A stretch of DNA of 64,000 nt from Micromonospora haikouensis (GTDB taxonomy: Bacteria; Actinomycetota; Actinomycetes; Mycobacteriales; Micromonosporaceae): positions 205,033 through 269,032 of the forward strand of contig NZ_FMCW01000005.1 in NCBI RefSeq assembly GCF_900091595.1. The letters are read 5' to 3'. Shown here piece after piece: positions 63,757 to 64,000 of the stretch. The notes under the pieces are model-generated. The model searched no databases and was not told where the DNA came from. It saw only the letters and a program-made list of their open reading frames with translations. A program made the translations under genes and the position numbers. Each line of letters opens with the position of its first letter. Position 1 is the first letter of the stretch.

Positions 63757-64000
63757 ACGTGGCCAGGTCGCGGCGTGGCGACGGGCCGGCGGGGTGTCCG
63801 ATGAGTAAGACTTCGCCCGGTATGAGCTGGGCGGAGGGCGGCGATGGTTCTGCGGTCGGAGCGGTGGCTGGAGCTGCGCCGGTTCCGTGCGCTGCATGAG
63901 GCGGGGCTGAGCCTGTCACAGATCGCTCGGGAGACCGGTCTGGATCGCAAGACGGTGCGGAAGTACCTGGCGGGCGACGCTGCTCCGGCGCCGCCGCAGC
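63716..64000 (+). mobile_element. IS21-family insertion sequence, left end (runs off window)
   Basis: The boundary is set by the break in the M23 gene at GCACC/TGTCGGTGTACGGG. IS21 elements begin with TG and carry repeated motifs near the end; here GGTGTCC appears at 63731 and again near 63800. The first transposase gene starts at 63844. The right end and any target duplication lie outside. Confidence 0.82.
63844..64000 (+). CDS. istA: IS21-family transposase IstA, N-terminal part
   Basis: Fifty-two codons are visible before the window ends. FRALHEAGLSLSQIARETGL followed by DRKTVRKYLAG is the IS21 IstA helix-turn-helix. GGAGGGCGGCG precedes the ATG. The DDE catalytic domain and IstB helper lie outside. 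Confidence 0.85.
   Translation, partial: MVLRSERWLELRRFRALHEAGLSLSQIARETGLDRKTVRKYLAGDAAPAPPQ

Overview
The window is high-GC actinobacterial DNA, most likely from Micromonospora or a close relative in Micromonosporaceae. The evidence is very strong G/C third positions, a mycothiol gene (mshB), a two-component TldD/TldE pair, actinobacterial Sdh1-type succinate dehydrogenase, a dimeric NADP isocitrate dehydrogenase, and a purH-purN-DUF6350-sucD-sucC-small B12 mutase subunit neighbourhood of the kind known from Streptomyces. I find no tRNA, rRNA, CRISPR array or secondary-metabolite cluster. Most of the window is core chromosome; the accessory signal lies in short repeats, small inserted cassettes and one insertion sequence.

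Layout. 1-5.6 kb: partial GNAT acetyltransferase, two membrane proteins with mshB, a DPP-IV-like peptidase and a lipoprotein. 5.7-11.7 kb: a leftward five-gene peptide ABC importer operon. 11.9-15.5 kb: a Uma2-like protein and the TldD/TldE protease pair, each preceded by a small 'MSER' leader ORF. 15.8-19.6 kb: sdhCAB. 19.7-29.6 kb: small housekeeping and accessory genes, including Nudix, PCD-like and PH-domain proteins, a DivIVA/GntR module, a SanA-like protein, a frameshifted glyoxalase, a VapBC-like toxin-antitoxin cassette at the 3' end of ychF, peptidase E and a MarR regulator. 29.7-37.2 kb: EamA transporter, Ada/AlkA fusion plus Ogt (alkylation repair), and a heterodimeric ABC exporter. 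37.3-40.6 kb: valS and a membrane protein. 40.8-45 kb: a VTC polyphosphate polymerase / DUF4956 / CotH kinase operon with a divergent DM13 protein. 45.1-48.8 kb: an APS kinase with a degenerate sulfurylase half, then a DeoR regulator and galT. 49-61.6 kb: central metabolism (icd, mdh, folD, purH, purN, sucD, sucC and a B12-binding mutase subunit) with small membrane proteins. 62-64 kb: two M23 peptidase genes, the second cut by an IS21-family element that runs off the window.

How the genes fit together. Succinate dehydrogenase, succinyl-CoA ligase, malate dehydrogenase and isocitrate dehydrogenase are TCA-cycle enzymes, and the B12-binding subunit would feed branched or propionyl carbon into the cycle at succinyl-CoA. 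FolD, PurN and PurH are joined through 10-formyl-tetrahydrofolate. AlkA/Ada and Ogt form one overlapping alkylation-repair operon. VTC, DUF4956 and CotH form a tight operon that may link polyphosphate to surface protein phosphorylation.

The most unusual structure is at the level of short sequences. Two leader ORFs are spliced by ATGA overlaps before tldD and between tldD and tldE. A repeat built of two 17-bp direct repeats 31 bp apart occurs in four full copies and one half copy, and supplies the stop codon of two genes. The toxin-antitoxin pair is bracketed by copies of the 3' end of ychF. Small tandem duplications have rebuilt one gene start and frameshifted another gene.
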